The notes under the pieces: generated by a model
Databases searched by the model: none
Seen by the model: only the letters and a program-made list of their open reading frames with translations
Told to the model about the DNA's origin: nothing
Made by a program: the position numbers and the translations under genes
Shown: piece after piece, positions 15,042 through 23,286 of the stretch
How positions within the stretch are numbered: position 1 is the stretch's first letter
Layout: every line of letters starts with the position of its first letter
From: Treponema primitia ZAS-1
Lineage (GTDB): Bacteria > Spirochaetota > Spirochaetia > Treponematales > Breznakiellaceae
Assembly: GCF_000297095.1 (NCBI RefSeq)
Contig: NZ_AEEA01000028.1
Span: 1 to 37,303, forward strand
Length of the DNA: 37,303 nt
Direction of reading: 5' to 3'

Positions 15042-16034
15042 ATGGAAATAGATTTTGTAGTTCTCTGGGTAGACGGCGCCGATCCAGAATGGATTAATTC
15101 ATTCAATAAATATTCTGAAAAGAGGAATGTATCTTTTGACAGCACGATAGATATAAGTAAAAAAAGGTATGATGATAACGGTCTATTGCGCTATTGGTTT
15201 CGCGGTATTGAGGAGAATGCTCCCTGGGTACATAAGGTATTTTTTATAACCAGTGGACAGAAACCTTCGTGGCTTAATACTAACCATAAAAAAATATGTT
15301 GGGTGAAGCATGAAGATTATATTTCCCAGGAATACCTGCCTGTTTTTAATTGCAATCCGCTTGAAGTGAACTTACATCGTATAAAAGGTCTGTCAGACAC
15401 CTTTGTTTACTTTAATGACGATATGTATTTAATCAATCCAATAAAGGAGAATTTCTTTTTTAGAGGGGGTCTTCCCCGGGATCATGCTATTCTTAATGCC
15501 ATTGAGCCGAGATTTTGGGGACACATATTTGTTAATAATTTAATAGAAATAAATAAGTATTTTAAAAAGCATAAATCCATCGTACATAATTTATTTAAAT
15601 GGTTTAATATCCAATATGGAATACATATGCTTCGCACAATAGTATTATTGCCATGGCCAAAATTTAACAGTTTTCTAGTTTCACACATGCCGCAAGCATA
15701 TTTGAAAAGCACCTATAACGAAGTATGGGACCATTGCGAACATATATTGCATGCCACATCAACGCATAGATTCAGAACAATCGGTGATGCAAATCAATAT
15801 ATATTTCGTTTTTGGCAGTTAGCGAAGGGTACTTTTAGTCCAAGTCCGTTTATGATTGGGAAGCGATTTTTTAATATAACGGAAAAAAATATTAATGCGA
15901 TCGAGCAGGCGGTTAAAAATAAGAGTGTCAAAGAGATATGCCTTAATGAATTGGACGATTCGCCAAGTTGTTTTGAACGATTACAGGATATACTGGAAAA
16001 GAAATTCCCCGTAAAATCAAGCTTTGAATTATAA
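15042..16034 (+). CDS. Stealth-type sugar-phosphate transferase
   Basis: It shows the conserved regions of the Stealth family: IDFVVLWVDGADPEW at the start, RYWFRGIEENAPWV with VFFITSGQKPSWLN, then FVYFNDDMYL and the downstream SHMPQAYLK. Members transfer a hexose-1-phosphate to an acceptor sugar, making phosphodiester-linked polymers such as some capsules, and are related to animal GlcNAc-1-phosphotransferase. I chose the ATG at 15042 (330 residues) because homologous proteins begin only a few residues before IDFVV. An upstream in-frame ATG at 15009 would add MFKKGIRRIKA and overlap the previous gene by 19 bases; it is possible. The presence of this gene suggests that the glycan may contain a phosphodiester linkage, which is inference. 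Confidence 0.82.
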   Translation: MEIDFVVLWVDGADPEWINSFNKYSEKRNVSFDSTIDISKKRYDDNGLLRYWFRGIEENAPWVHKVFFITSGQKPSWLNTNHKKICWVKHEDYISQEYLPVFNCNPLEVNLHRIKGLSDTFVYFNDDMYLINPIKENFFFRGGLPRDHAILNAIEPRFWGHIFVNNLIEINKYFKKHKSIVHNLFKWFNIQYGIHMLRTIVLLPWPKFNSFLVSHMPQAYLKSTYNEVWDHCEHILHATSTHRFRTIGDANQYIFRFWQLAKGTFSPSPFMIGKRFFNITEKNINAIEQAVKNKSVKEICLNELDDSPSCFERLQDILEKKFPVKSSFEL

Positions 16035-16054
16035 GAGAGTCATTTGAGCATGAT

Positions 16055-17149
16055 ATGACAAAGATACTTATAGTTGGCATACATAACGCGGTCGGTGGAA
16101 TAGAAAAGATACTACATGATTATATTACTACTATATCAAATGATGCCATTGTGTTTGCTTTTATTAATATGTATGACAAAATATCGTTCCAGGAAGCATA
16201 CGAACAAAGGGGTTATCCCGTTTATAAATTGCCAAACATGAACCGGCATCCGTTAAAATATGCGGTTGCATTTACACGATTATGTGCAGATGAGCGTTTT
16301 GACATTATCCATGTGAACATGATGTCCGCGGCTAATATACTCCCGCTGGTAATCGCCAGGCAGATACAATGTAAAGTAATAATAGCCCATTCACACAACA
16401 CTGACACCGTGGGCATCGCAAGACACATCCTTCATGCTGTTAACAGACCTTTTATAAAAGCATTTGCAACTGATTATTTTGCTTGCTCCGCCGATGCTGG
16501 TCAATATATCTTTGGTAAGAATAGTGCATTTGAGATAATTCATAATGCCATTAATATAGAACGATTTGTGTACCGTAAAATCACCCGGAAAACGGTCAGG
16601 GATCAATTAAATATTCCTGATAACGCATATGTTATAGGACATGTGGGAAGATTTTCGAAACAAAAGAACCATGCGGTTCTTATTGAAATATTTTGCAGGA
16701 TTTTAAACAAGCAAGAGAATGCGGTTTTATTGTTGGTGGGAAAAGGAGAAGATCAGCAAAAAATAAAAAACATGGCGAAAAATCTGGGAATAGATACTAA
16801 CGTCATCTTTTACGGCCCATCGAATACCGTACATGATCTTTATTCAGCCATGGATGTTTTTGTCTTTCCTTCGCTGTTTGAAGGTCTTCCGGTAGTTGGG
16901 ATAGAAGCGCAATGCGCTGGTCTTCCTGTATTTGCCTCAAACACGGTTTCGAAGCAAATGCAGGTTTCCGATTTAGTTGTCTGGCTTGATTTAAAAGACG
17001 GACCGGAAAAATGGGCGGATACAATTCTGGAGCATATACCCCATCATGAAAGAAAAGATATGTCCAGTACCTTAACCAATGCCGGTTATAATATTAAAAT
17101 CGAGAGTAAAAAGCTGGAAAGCAAATACCTTGAGCTGGCAAAAAGATAA
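16055..17149 (+). CDS. Glycosyltransferase family 4 (EpsF-like)
   Basis: A retaining GT-B fold glycosyltransferase of 364 residues. The N-terminal domain has GIHNAVGGIEKILHDYI and IIHVNMMSAANI. The C-terminal donor-binding domain has HVGRFSKQKNHAVLIEIF, LLLVGKGEDQQKIK and the nucleotide-sugar motif FEGLPVVGIEAQCAGLP with the EX7E pair. The similarity is to EpsF-like enzymes of exopolysaccharide loci. The ATG at 16055 follows an in-frame-unrelated ATG at 16050 that hits a stop immediately. It is separated by 15 bases from the next gene, glf, so one of the retaining transferases here could use the UDP-galactofuranose it supplies, although galactofuranosyltransferases are usually GT2. The donor is not determined. 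Confidence 0.88.
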   Translation: MTKILIVGIHNAVGGIEKILHDYITTISNDAIVFAFINMYDKISFQEAYEQRGYPVYKLPNMNRHPLKYAVAFTRLCADERFDIIHVNMMSAANILPLVIARQIQCKVIIAHSHNTDTVGIARHILHAVNRPFIKAFATDYFACSADAGQYIFGKNSAFEIIHNAINIERFVYRKITRKTVRDQLNIPDNAYVIGHVGRFSKQKNHAVLIEIFCRILNKQENAVLLLVGKGEDQQKIKNMAKNLGIDTNVIFYGPSNTVHDLYSAMDVFVFPSLFEGLPVVGIEAQCAGLPVFASNTVSKQMQVSDLVVWLDLKDGPEKWADTILEHIPHHERKDMSSTLTNAGYNIKIESKKLESKYLELAKR

Positions 17150-17164
17150 ACATGGCTGTCTTGC

Positions 17165-18265
17165 ATGTCCTATGATTATCTCCTTGTAGGTAGCGGGCTT
17201 TTTTCGGCGGTTTTTTCGGCAGAAGCAATTAAGCGAAAGAAAACATGTCTTGTAATTGATAAGCGGCCTCACATCGGCGGGAATGTATATACAGAAAAAC
17301 TGCACGGTATAACGGTTCACCAGTATGGGCCGCACATATTCCACACAGGCAAAAAGGGAATATGGCAGTATATAAACCAGTTTGCAGAGTTTAACCATTT
17401 TGTAAACAGCCCGGTCGCGAATTTTCATGGGCAGATGTATAATCTCCCTTTTAACATGAATACTTTCAGCCAAATCTGGCCTGATGTGACTGCCTCTGAA
17501 CAAGCTAAACGCCGTATTGCTGAACAGTCTTCATCAATGGCTGGGAAGACTCCGCAAAACCTTGAGGAACAGGCAATAGCACTGGTTGGTACTGACATTT
17601 ATGAGAAACTGATAAAAGGATACACTGAAAAACAATGGGGGCGTTCCTGCGCCAAGCTGCCGTCGTCTATAATAAAACGGCTGCCATTGCGTTTTACCTA
17701 TAACAATAATTATTTTTCTGATCCCTGCCAGGGAATGCCAATTGGCGGGTACACGCCAATAATTGAAAAGATGCTTCAGGGATGCGATGTGCAAGTTTCC
17801 GCCGATTATTTTTCTGACAGAAACTACTTCAGCAAGTCCGCTGGAACAGTTATTTACACTGGCATGATAGACGAATACTACGATTATTGTTTTGGCGAAT
17901 TGGAATACCGGAGCCTGCATTTTGACACGGAGGAACTGGCCGTAGAAAATTTTCAGGGGAATGCAGTGGTCAATTATACGGATGAGGAAACGCCCTATAC
18001 AAGAATAATAGAACACAAACATTTTGAATTTGGTACTCAGCCAAACACGGTGATTACCCACGAATATCCGGTAGCATGGAAACATGGGGACGAACCATAT
18101 TATCCAATAAATGATGAGAAGAATTCAGTATTGTATCAGAAATATGCAGACCGCGCATCGAATGAAAAACATATTCTTTTTGGCGGCAGACTGGGCATGT
18201 ATGCGTATTTAGATATGGATGACACCATTGCCGCCGCATTAAGCTTGGCAAAAAGGGTTCTGTAG
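17165..18265 (+). CDS. glf: UDP-galactopyranose mutase
   Basis: It interconverts UDP-galactopyranose and UDP-galactofuranose using reduced FAD, in the cytoplasm. The length of 366 residues is that of bacterial Glf. Characteristic segments are the FAD-binding start YDYLLVGSGLFSAVFSAE, IDKRPHIGGNVYTE, HQYGPHIFHT, GYTEKQWGR, TGMIDEYYDY near residue 240, and the ending GRLGMYAYLDMDD. The ATG at 17165 places the dinucleotide-binding strand three residues in, as usual. The gene implies that the glycan contains galactofuranose. It is two bases from the next GT2 gene, which is therefore a reasonable candidate for the galactofuranosyltransferase, though that pairing is inferred from position only. Confidence 0.95.
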   Translation: MSYDYLLVGSGLFSAVFSAEAIKRKKTCLVIDKRPHIGGNVYTEKLHGITVHQYGPHIFHTGKKGIWQYINQFAEFNHFVNSPVANFHGQMYNLPFNMNTFSQIWPDVTASEQAKRRIAEQSSSMAGKTPQNLEEQAIALVGTDIYEKLIKGYTEKQWGRSCAKLPSSIIKRLPLRFTYNNNYFSDPCQGMPIGGYTPIIEKMLQGCDVQVSADYFSDRNYFSKSAGTVIYTGMIDEYYDYCFGELEYRSLHFDTEELAVENFQGNAVVNYTDEETPYTRIIEHKHFEFGTQPNTVITHEYPVAWKHGDEPYYPINDEKNSVLYQKYADRASNEKHILFGGRLGMYAYLDMDDTIAAALSLAKRVL

Positions 18266-18267
18266 CG

Positions 18268-19029
18268 TTGATTAGCGAAGGATTAGTTTCTGTTATTACG
18301 CCTAATTACAATGGATCAAGATTCATTGCTGAAACGATAGAAAGTGTTCTTGCTCAAACATACAGCAAATGGGAAATGATCATTATTGATGATGGATCAA
18401 CGGATCACAGCGTTACGATAATACAGGAATATGTTCAGAAGGACCCGCGAATTGTTTTATTGCAGCAAGAAAATGCTGGTTCTGCTTCAGCGAGAAACAA
18501 GGGGATTCGCCATGCAAACGGCCAGTATATATGCTTGCTTGATGCCGATGATATATGGGAATTGAATTTTCTTGAAAGCCAAATTCATTTCCTGAAAGAA
18601 AAGAAAGCGGCGGTAGTGTTTGCCTCATATAAACTGATAAACGAACAGTCGAAAGATATCAGGCTGCCCGTCTTAGCCCGGCCTTCGATAACGTACAGGC
18701 AAATGTTGGTGACTAATTTTATTGGATGCCTAACTGGTTTGTATGATAGAACAAAATACGGGAAAATATATTTGAGGGAGGAGCTAAAGAGCCTGAGGGA
18801 TGATTATGCCTATTGGCTGGATATAATGAAGCAGTCTGATATCGCATATGGAAACCTTGAAATACTGGCTAAATACCGTGTGCGCAGAGCATCTACCACG
18901 GGAAAGAAGCTGGCACTTATTAAAGCGCAGTTTGCCTTTTATAAAAACTATCTTAGATTTGGATATTGGCAGAGCCTTCTCAATACAGTTTATTGGGGGT
19001 TTTGTGGGTTTTCTAAGTTTAGCAAATAA
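18268..19029 (+). CDS. Glycosyltransferase family 2
   Basis: A short GT2 enzyme of 253 residues with VSVITPNYNGSRFI, MIIIDDGSTDHSV, NAGSASARNKGIR and the acidic motif LLDADD near residue 92. Domain content ends near residue 220, giving a compact WcaA-like transferase. The start codon is TTG just after the glf stop, with a distant AAGGG about 11 bases upstream; translation may be coupled to glf. The later YRVRRASTTGKKLALIKAQF segment is typical of such enzymes, before a C-terminal amphipathic stretch that may contact the membrane. The donor is unknown, with UDP-galactofuranose possible because of the neighbouring mutase. Confidence 0.87.
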   Translation: MISEGLVSVITPNYNGSRFIAETIESVLAQTYSKWEMIIIDDGSTDHSVTIIQEYVQKDPRIVLLQQENAGSASARNKGIRHANGQYICLLDADDIWELNFLESQIHFLKEKKAAVVFASYKLINEQSKDIRLPVLARPSITYRQMLVTNFIGCLTGLYDRTKYGKIYLREELKSLRDDYAYWLDIMKQSDIAYGNLEILAKYRVRRASTTGKKLALIKAQFAFYKNYLRFGYWQSLLNTVYWGFCGFSKFSK

Positions 19030-19040
19030 CTAACAATATT

Positions 19041-20408
19041 ATGAAAATATCGCGGAAGAAACGGCAATTATTGATAGCGCTTATTGATATCATCCTGCTT
19101 ATCGCGGCGATATATCTGGCCTTGCTGATACGGGACTGGAAAATACCCTCTTACCACCGGTTCCAGCGCCATTTTGGTTATTTTATTCCGATTATTGCAG
19201 CCTGGATAATCAGCCTGTATACCGCCGGGCTCTATTCACTAGAAGTGCCCTATACCGGATACCGGGCCTTATCCCGTATCGCCCTTTGCGCACTTTTATG
19301 CCTCTTAATCGGGTTTGCATTTTTTTATCTGAACCTGCAGGCCAGAGTTGTGCCAAAAACTATTTTGGCAATCTATTCCGCCCTTGCCTTTTTTCTTCTG
19401 GCCATATGGCGTTGGATTTTCAACAAAGTTACGCTTACCTATTTTTCCAGCACTGACATAGCCTTTGCCGGCATAAATGATGCGGTAATTGATGTGCTGA
19501 ACAATTCCCATAATTTTTCATACATGAGTTATACGGCGCGGTTTTTTTATGACGAAAATTATCCCGAAGACCGGTTCTGCAACGTTCCGGTCATACGGGA
19601 CCCTGCAGTATTTGTCAGCAATATTAGGGAATATAAGATACAGACCGTGGTTATTCTTAATGAGAAGAATATATCATCGTCCATCCAAACTATCCTGTTT
19701 GATCTTTTGCAGCATCATATTACATTTATCAGTCTGCCTGATTTTTATGAGTTGTATCTGCGGCGAATCCCCGTTGGCACCATAAACGAGCTATGGTTTT
19801 TAAAAAGCATCGATTTTAATGCCAAAAATATATACCAATTTATTAAACGGCTGGGTGATATTTTTTTAGCCCTTTGTCTGCTGACCGTTTCCCTGCCGTT
19901 CTGGCCATTCATGATGCTTATAATAAAGCTTGAAAGCCCCGGTCCGGTATTTTTCAAGCAGACCCGTACAGGTTATTTGGGGAAGCAGTTTGCTATTGTG
20001 AAGTTCCGCACCATGAGTGTGGCCGATAACGCCCACGAACCCACAAAACGAAATGATTCACGGGTAACCGTATTTGGCAGATTCCTGAGGCGAACACGGA
20101 TAGACGAAATTCCTCAGTTTTTCAACATACTAAAAGGTGAGATGAGCTTTATCGGCCCCCGCCCCGAGCGGCCAGAATTGATTGCGGAATTAGAGCAGGA
20201 AATCCCGTTCTACCGCCAGCGGTTATTGGTAAAGCCCGGAGTGTCAGGGTGGGACCAGGTGTCCGGGGAATATCATTCGCCATCCAAAGAAGACACCTAC
20301 AAAAAGCTACAATACGACTTGTATTACATCAAAAATGTATCGTTCTTCTTGGATGTATCTATCTTTTGTAAGACCTTGGTAATTGTGTGTATCCAAGCGG
20401 GCGTATAG
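19041..20408 (+). CDS. Polyprenyl-phosphate sugar-1-phosphate transferase (initiating transferase, WbaP/WcaJ type)
   Basis: This membrane enzyme loads the first sugar phosphate onto the undecaprenyl carrier. The 455-residue protein has four or five N-terminal membrane helices (to about residue 130), a central domain with a nucleotide-binding-like fold (about 135-255), and the C-terminal bacterial sugar transferase domain from about 270. That domain shows KRLGDIFLALCLL (re-entrant helix), SPGPVFFKQTRTG, KFRTM, TRIDEIPQFFNILKGEMSFIGPRPE and LLVKPGVSGWDQV. Size and layout match WbaP/WcaJ rather than the short PglC form. The likely substrate is a UDP-hexose, but this is not fixed by the sequence. 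Base composition lies between the GC-rich sugar genes and the AT-rich transferases. It ends with codons for Ala-Gly-Val and a stop, in a sequence echoed twice downstream. Confidence 0.92.
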   Translation: MKISRKKRQLLIALIDIILLIAAIYLALLIRDWKIPSYHRFQRHFGYFIPIIAAWIISLYTAGLYSLEVPYTGYRALSRIALCALLCLLIGFAFFYLNLQARVVPKTILAIYSALAFFLLAIWRWIFNKVTLTYFSSTDIAFAGINDAVIDVLNNSHNFSYMSYTARFFYDENYPEDRFCNVPVIRDPAVFVSNIREYKIQTVVILNEKNISSSIQTILFDLLQHHITFISLPDFYELYLRRIPVGTINELWFLKSIDFNAKNIYQFIKRLGDIFLALCLLTVSLPFWPFMMLIIKLESPGPVFFKQTRTGYLGKQFAIVKFRTMSVADNAHEPTKRNDSRVTVFGRFLRRTRIDEIPQFFNILKGEMSFIGPRPERPELIAELEQEIPFYRQRLLVKPGVSGWDQVSGEYHSPSKEDTYKKLQYDLYYIKNVSFFLDVSIFCKTLVIVCIQAGV

Positions 20409-20412
20409 TTGT

Positions 20413-21348
20413 ATGGATTGGAAAACAAAGGCAATGATACAAAATTGTATTTCCGTTCTCCCTAAAGCGATTTCGTATGAGGTTTACTATCTGGCTCAGA
20501 GGCACTTTGGAGGATTAAAGAAACCATTTAATCCGGCGAGTCGTATAGCCGCAGGGGTTGGAATATTAAAAAAGATACAAAAGTATCACGGTTCACCTTC
20601 AGATAAGATTTTTTTTGAGGTTGGGACAGGACGAGTACCTATTATGCCGATAGTTTATTGGCTGGGAGGAGCAAAAAAAACAATAACCGTCGATGTAAAT
20701 CCTTATATGAGGGAAGAACTGTTGCTAGAGACGCTTGTATATATAAATTCCCATGAAACGGAGATAAGGAATGTTTTTGAATATTTATTACTTGAAGATC
20801 GGTTTATTGCTTTGTTGGCAGAAATCAGACGAGGTCTGCTGAAGACCCGTAATTTACTTTCTTTATGTAGCATTGAATATATCTCCCCTGGTGATGCTGC
20901 TCGAACAACGATGCCATCCGGAAGCATAGATTATCATACTTCGTATAGAGTATATGATCATATCCCGGTGCCAGCCTTAAAGGATATCCTGGAAGAAGGA
21001 AATCGCATTGTCGTTTCTGATGGGTTATTCATTAATTACATAGATTATGGAGATCATTTTTTTACTACGGATAAGAGCATCTCCAAAATTAACTTTCTGC
21101 AATACAGCGATAAGGCATGGAGAAAATATGCCGGAAATCGATATATGTATGTGAACCGGCTGCGGCATGATGATTTTCTTGCCCTATTTGAGAAAGCAAG
21201 CCATACAATAGTAGCAGCAGAACCTGTGATTGATAAAATGGCTCAGAAACTCTTGGAGGAAGAAAGCTTGCATTTGGACCAACGGTTTATAACAAAAAAC
21301 AAAGAAACCTTAGGGATAGTTGGTTCTTGGATAATAACAAAAAAATGA
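20413..21348 (+). CDS. SAM-dependent methyltransferase-like protein
   Basis: It has the look of a class I methyltransferase: FFEVGTGRVPIMPI resembles motif I, followed by ITVDVNPYMREEL as the acidic strand, and SIDYHTSYRVYDHIPVPAL as the region after motif II. Fold and motif order fit small sugar or glycan methyltransferases in O-antigen loci, though the full set of residues cannot be confirmed by eye. I start it at ATG 20413 (311 residues), just after the initiating transferase stop; an upstream GTG at 20383 in the same frame would overlap that gene by 26 bases and lacks support. No clear ribosome-binding site is seen. It is AT-rich and probably a recent insertion between the initiating transferase and rfbF. 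A likely role is O-methylation of a sugar. Confidence 0.6.
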   Translation: MDWKTKAMIQNCISVLPKAISYEVYYLAQRHFGGLKKPFNPASRIAAGVGILKKIQKYHGSPSDKIFFEVGTGRVPIMPIVYWLGGAKKTITVDVNPYMREELLLETLVYINSHETEIRNVFEYLLLEDRFIALLAEIRRGLLKTRNLLSLCSIEYISPGDAARTTMPSGSIDYHTSYRVYDHIPVPALKDILEEGNRIVVSDGLFINYIDYGDHFFTTDKSISKINFLQYSDKAWRKYAGNRYMYVNRLRHDDFLALFEKASHTIVAAEPVIDKMAQKLLEEESLHLDQRFITKNKETLGIVGSWIITKK

Positions 21349-21354
21349 TAATTG

Positions 21355-21377
21355 ATTTTAAATTGGCAGGCGTATAA
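21355..21377 (+). repeat. 23-bp direct repeat, left copy
   Basis: A sequence with core TTGGCAGGCGTATAA is identical over 23 bases to 22482-22504. The left copy ends on the first base of the acyltransferase start codon, and the right copy ends on the last base of its stop codon, so the pair brackets the whole gene. A shorter relative (GCGGGCGTATA, 10 of 11 bases) is at 20397-20407, at the end of the initiating transferase. Confidence 0.85.
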
Positions 21378-22504
21378 TGCAGGCCCGCAATGGAAACAAT
21401 CAGCTAATAACTGATTCCCCGATAAAAAGCATTCAATTGGCAAGGGCTATTGCTGCAGTAAGTGTGGTTTATGAGCATTGTACAATAGCAGGAGATTATA
21501 AATTTACCAAAGCGGGATCATTTGGCGTTGATATCTTTTTTATCATCAGCGGTTTTATTATTACATATATTGTGTTAAAAACGCCAGCGGATTTTTTTAT
21601 CAAGCGGGTTATGAGGGTAGTGCCTTTATATATTATCGCTACTGTTTTGACGACATTGACGGTACTAATTTTTCCTAGTTTAATACGTAAAATCACGGTA
21701 AGCTTATCCGGGTTTATAAAATCTATTTTGTTTATTCCCTATAAAGAAAATCGGGGTATTCCAATATTAGGCCAGGGTTGGACACTTAATTATGAAATGT
21801 TTTTTTATGTGGTTATGTCCCTGTGTATTCTGTTTGTGAAGAATAAGAAATATTTACCAATAGCCTGCGGTTCTATTCTTGTATTGTTCCTTATCATAAC
21901 CAATACGACAGGCGCCGGTTCAAATATTTATATAATAAAATATTATCGAAAAGGATTGTTTCCTGAATTTATATATGGGATTGCATTGTATTATTTTTAT
22001 ACTTATTGTGTAAAACGAATAGCAAATAAAGCGTATGAATTTAATCGTAAGGCGCTGATAAAAATAATAATGCTTATCATCATTGCTGCTGGAAGTTATA
22101 TTTTTTTAATATATAGCAATGCTTCAGGATCTCATTTCTCTAAAAATAGAAATATTTATTATGGAATTCCTTCTTTACTATTAGTGACTTCCTTGCTCTT
22201 ATTGGAAGATTATATAGGAAATAATATCGTTATCAAAATATTTCTTAAAATAGGGGAAGCAAGCTATGTAATGTATCTTTTCCATTATCATATTATTGCG
22301 TTCTTTTCCCGCATCGTTTTTCCGGTAGTATTAGGGAATCACCGCGTGTTTACTATAGAATTAATAAAATTAATTTTTGCTATTGTCATGACTATTGTTA
22401 TAAGCATTGTTTTGTTTGAATTTGTTGATAAGCCAATACAAAACTATCTAAAGAAAGTATTGAAAAGGCAACGATCAAAGAATTTTAAATTGGCAGGCGT
22501 ATAA
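21377..22504 (+). CDS. Membrane acyltransferase (acyltransferase 3 / OafA family)
   Basis: An integral membrane O-acyltransferase of 375 residues, typically using acetyl-CoA to acetylate polysaccharide hydroxyls. The family R-X10-H motif is present as R23 and H34 in LARAIAAVSVVYEHC. It is followed by FGVDIFFIISGFIITYI and about ten hydrophobic segments to residue 360; LGQGWTLNYEMFFYV is another conserved family stretch. It starts at the ATG formed at the end of the left direct repeat, with AGG six bases upstream. The last residues, KLAGV, are encoded by the right copy of the repeat. AT-rich composition and the flanking repeats point to insertion as a cassette. The modified sugar is unknown. 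Confidence 0.88.
   Translation: MQARNGNNQLITDSPIKSIQLARAIAAVSVVYEHCTIAGDYKFTKAGSFGVDIFFIISGFIITYIVLKTPADFFIKRVMRVVPLYIIATVLTTLTVLIFPSLIRKITVSLSGFIKSILFIPYKENRGIPILGQGWTLNYEMFFYVVMSLCILFVKNKKYLPIACGSILVLFLIITNTTGAGSNIYIIKYYRKGLFPEFIYGIALYYFYTYCVKRIANKAYEFNRKALIKIIMLIIIAAGSYIFLIYSNASGSHFSKNRNIYYGIPSLLLVTSLLLLEDYIGNNIVIKIFLKIGEASYVMYLFHYHIIAFFSRIVFPVVLGNHRVFTIELIKLIFAIVMTIVISIVLFEFVDKPIQNYLKKVLKRQRSKNFKLAGV
22482..22504 (+). repeat. 23-bp direct repeat, right copy
   Basis: This is identical to 21355-21377. It encodes the last residues and stop of the acyltransferase and lies two bases before the rfbF start codon. Recombination between the copies would remove the acyltransferase gene exactly and leave a single repeat before rfbF. 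Confidence 0.85.
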
Positions 22505-22506
22505 GT

Positions 22507-23286
22507 ATGAAAGTAGTTATCCTAGCCGGTGGCTTTGGTACTCGGCTGTCAGAAGAGACCGGTCTACGCCCTAAGCCCATGGTGGAAATCGGCGGCCGAC
22601 CTATCCTCTGGCATATCATGAAGACCTACTCCTATTGGGGCTTCAACGAGTTTGTAATACTCACCGGCTATCTGTCCCATGTTATTAAAGATTATTTCCT
22701 GAATTACTACACCCGGTATTCGGATATCACCGTGGACATGGAAACCAACACGGTGGAGGTCCACCAGCACCGCAATGAGCCCTGGAAAGTTACCATGCTC
22801 TACACCGGGCCCGACACCATGACCGGGGGACGGCTCCTGCGGGCCCAGGAGTTTTTGGGTAGTGAGCGGTTCATGCTGACCTACGGCGACGGGGTGAGTG
22901 ATGTAAATATCCCGGCGCTGCTGGCAAGCCATGAAAAAGCCGGGAAGCGCGTAACCGTAACGGCAATACAGCCGGTGGGTAAATTTGGTTCCCTGGATAT
23001 TGACGGGGGGAATCTGGTCCGGTCTTTCATGGAAAAACCTGAGGACGGGGGAACCTGGATAAACGGCGGTTTCTTTGTAATGGAACCGGATATATTCCGG
23101 TACCTTGATGACGGGGATAAGACTATCCTGGAACGCACTCCCCTTGAGCGGCTCGCCGGCGAGGGACAACTCAATGCCTATAAACACACCGGGTTCTGGA
23201 AAGCCATGGATACCCTGAACGATAAAAACATTCTGACCGGGATGTGGACGAAGGGAGAAGCCCCCTGGGCGTTATGGATAAAATAG
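22507..23286 (+). CDS. rfbF: Glucose-1-phosphate cytidylyltransferase
   Basis: It makes CDP-glucose from glucose-1-phosphate and CTP, the entry step to CDP-3,6-dideoxyhexoses. The length of 259 residues matches RfbF (about 257). The nucleotidyltransferase signature LAGGFGTRLSEETGLRPKP is at residues 6-24, followed by MVEIGGRPILWHIMK and GFNEFVILTGY. Internal segments TYGDGVSDVNI and NGGFFVMEPDIFRYL are diagnostic of RfbF against other sugar nucleotidyltransferases. The gene is GC-rich, in sharp contrast to the gene just before it. It overlaps the preferred rfbG start by 13 bases. It forms an operon with rfbG and rfbH in the classic order. Confidence 0.96.
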   Translation: MKVVILAGGFGTRLSEETGLRPKPMVEIGGRPILWHIMKTYSYWGFNEFVILTGYLSHVIKDYFLNYYTRYSDITVDMETNTVEVHQHRNEPWKVTMLYTGPDTMTGGRLLRAQEFLGSERFMLTYGDGVSDVNIPALLASHEKAGKRVTVTAIQPVGKFGSLDIDGGNLVRSFMEKPEDGGTWINGGFFVMEPDIFRYLDDGDKTILERTPLERLAGEGQLNAYKHTGFWKAMDTLNDKNILTGMWTKGEAPWALWIK

